DNA from: Actinomycetota bacterium
GTDB taxonomy: Bacteria > Actinomycetota > Actinomycetes > Nanopelagicales > Nanopelagicaceae
Direction of reading: 5' to 3'
Length of the DNA stretch: 15,039 bases
Assembly (NCBI GenBank): GCA_947463335.1
Contig: CANHRF010000010.1
Span: 1-15,039 of the forward strand
The position numbers and the translations under genes are program-made. Every line of letters starts with the position of its first letter. The stretch's first letter is position 1. Positions 15,019 through 15,039 of this stretch are shown here, one piece after another. The notes beneath the pieces are model-generated. The model saw only the letters and a program-made list of their open reading frames with translations, made no database searches and was not told where the DNA came from.

Positions 15019-15039
15019 ATGACACCTCCAAATAAGCCC
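15019..15039 (+). CDS. Start of an unidentified gene cut by the right edge
   Basis: Only seven codons are present (MTPPNKP), too few to identify. The call rests on the good Shine-Dalgarno 8 bases upstream and the open frame to the edge. In many actinobacteria the gene divergent from ctaB is transketolase (tkt), so that is the best guess from synteny, with no support from the residues themselves. Confidence 0.45.

Noticed and set aside
15012..15035. ATG at 15012 as the start of the right-edge gene
   Set aside because: Its frame reaches TAA at 15033-15035 after seven codons, and the ATG at 15019 has better Shine-Dalgarno spacing.
1..15039. Mobile element, CRISPR array, tRNA/rRNA, toxin-antitoxin or defence system
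   Set aside because: No transposase, integrase, repeat-spacer pattern or RNA gene was recognised, and nearly every base is assigned to a conserved housekeeping gene.

Overview
This window looks like ordinary, very compact chromosome from a streamlined member of the Actinomycetota. The inference rests on actinobacterial protein variants: a MetZ-type homoserine sulfhydrylase, a short TilS, a CoaX with an SPKGEFLGGALAPG segment, and an Ala/Lys-rich NlpC/P60 protein. It also rests on gene order (tilS-hpt-ftsH-folE-folP-folB-folK-panC...coaX). Base composition is only about half G+C, which is low for the phylum, and genes almost touch one another. This fits the freshwater planktonic lineages (acI / Nanopelagicales, 'Ca. 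Planktophila'-like). That placement is inferred, since there is no rRNA gene to confirm it.

Layout. From 12787 down to 1, fourteen genes run on the minus strand: ABC ATPase, ABC permease, NlpC/P60 hydrolase, tilS, hpt, ftsH, folE, folP, folB, folK, panC, nadB, nadC and coaX (cut by the window edge). Six of the thirteen junctions overlap, five of them as 4-base ATGA/GTGA stop-start overlaps. Only two gaps exceed 50 bases: 58 bases before the NlpC/P60 gene and 54 bases before panC. Both carry candidate promoter or operator features. metZ runs on the plus strand from 12825, divergent from the ABC ATPase across only 37 bases. ctaB on the minus strand converges on metZ with a 19-base overlap. At the right edge a plus-strand gene begins at 15019, divergent from ctaB.

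How the genes fit together. folE-folP-folB-folK supply most of the pterin branch of folate synthesis. panC makes pantothenate and coaX phosphorylates it toward coenzyme A. nadB and nadC are the first and third steps of de novo NAD synthesis from aspartate. nadA (the middle step) and panD (which supplies beta-alanine to PanC) are not in the window. hpt (purine salvage), tilS (AUA decoding) and ftsH (membrane protein quality control) are the core housekeeping part of the cluster. The upstream genes are an ABC-2 exporter and a secreted peptidoglycan hydrolase. metZ makes homocysteine and ctaB makes heme O for the terminal oxidase.

I found no mobile element, CRISPR array, RNA gene, toxin-antitoxin pair or defence system. 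The more interesting signals are regulatory or compositional: a pair of back-to-back leaderless promoters in 37 bases, a GAGTAAC direct repeat ahead of the cell-wall hydrolase, a palindrome over a candidate panC promoter, and an abrupt GC-rich segment (about 66%) at the 3' end of tilS.
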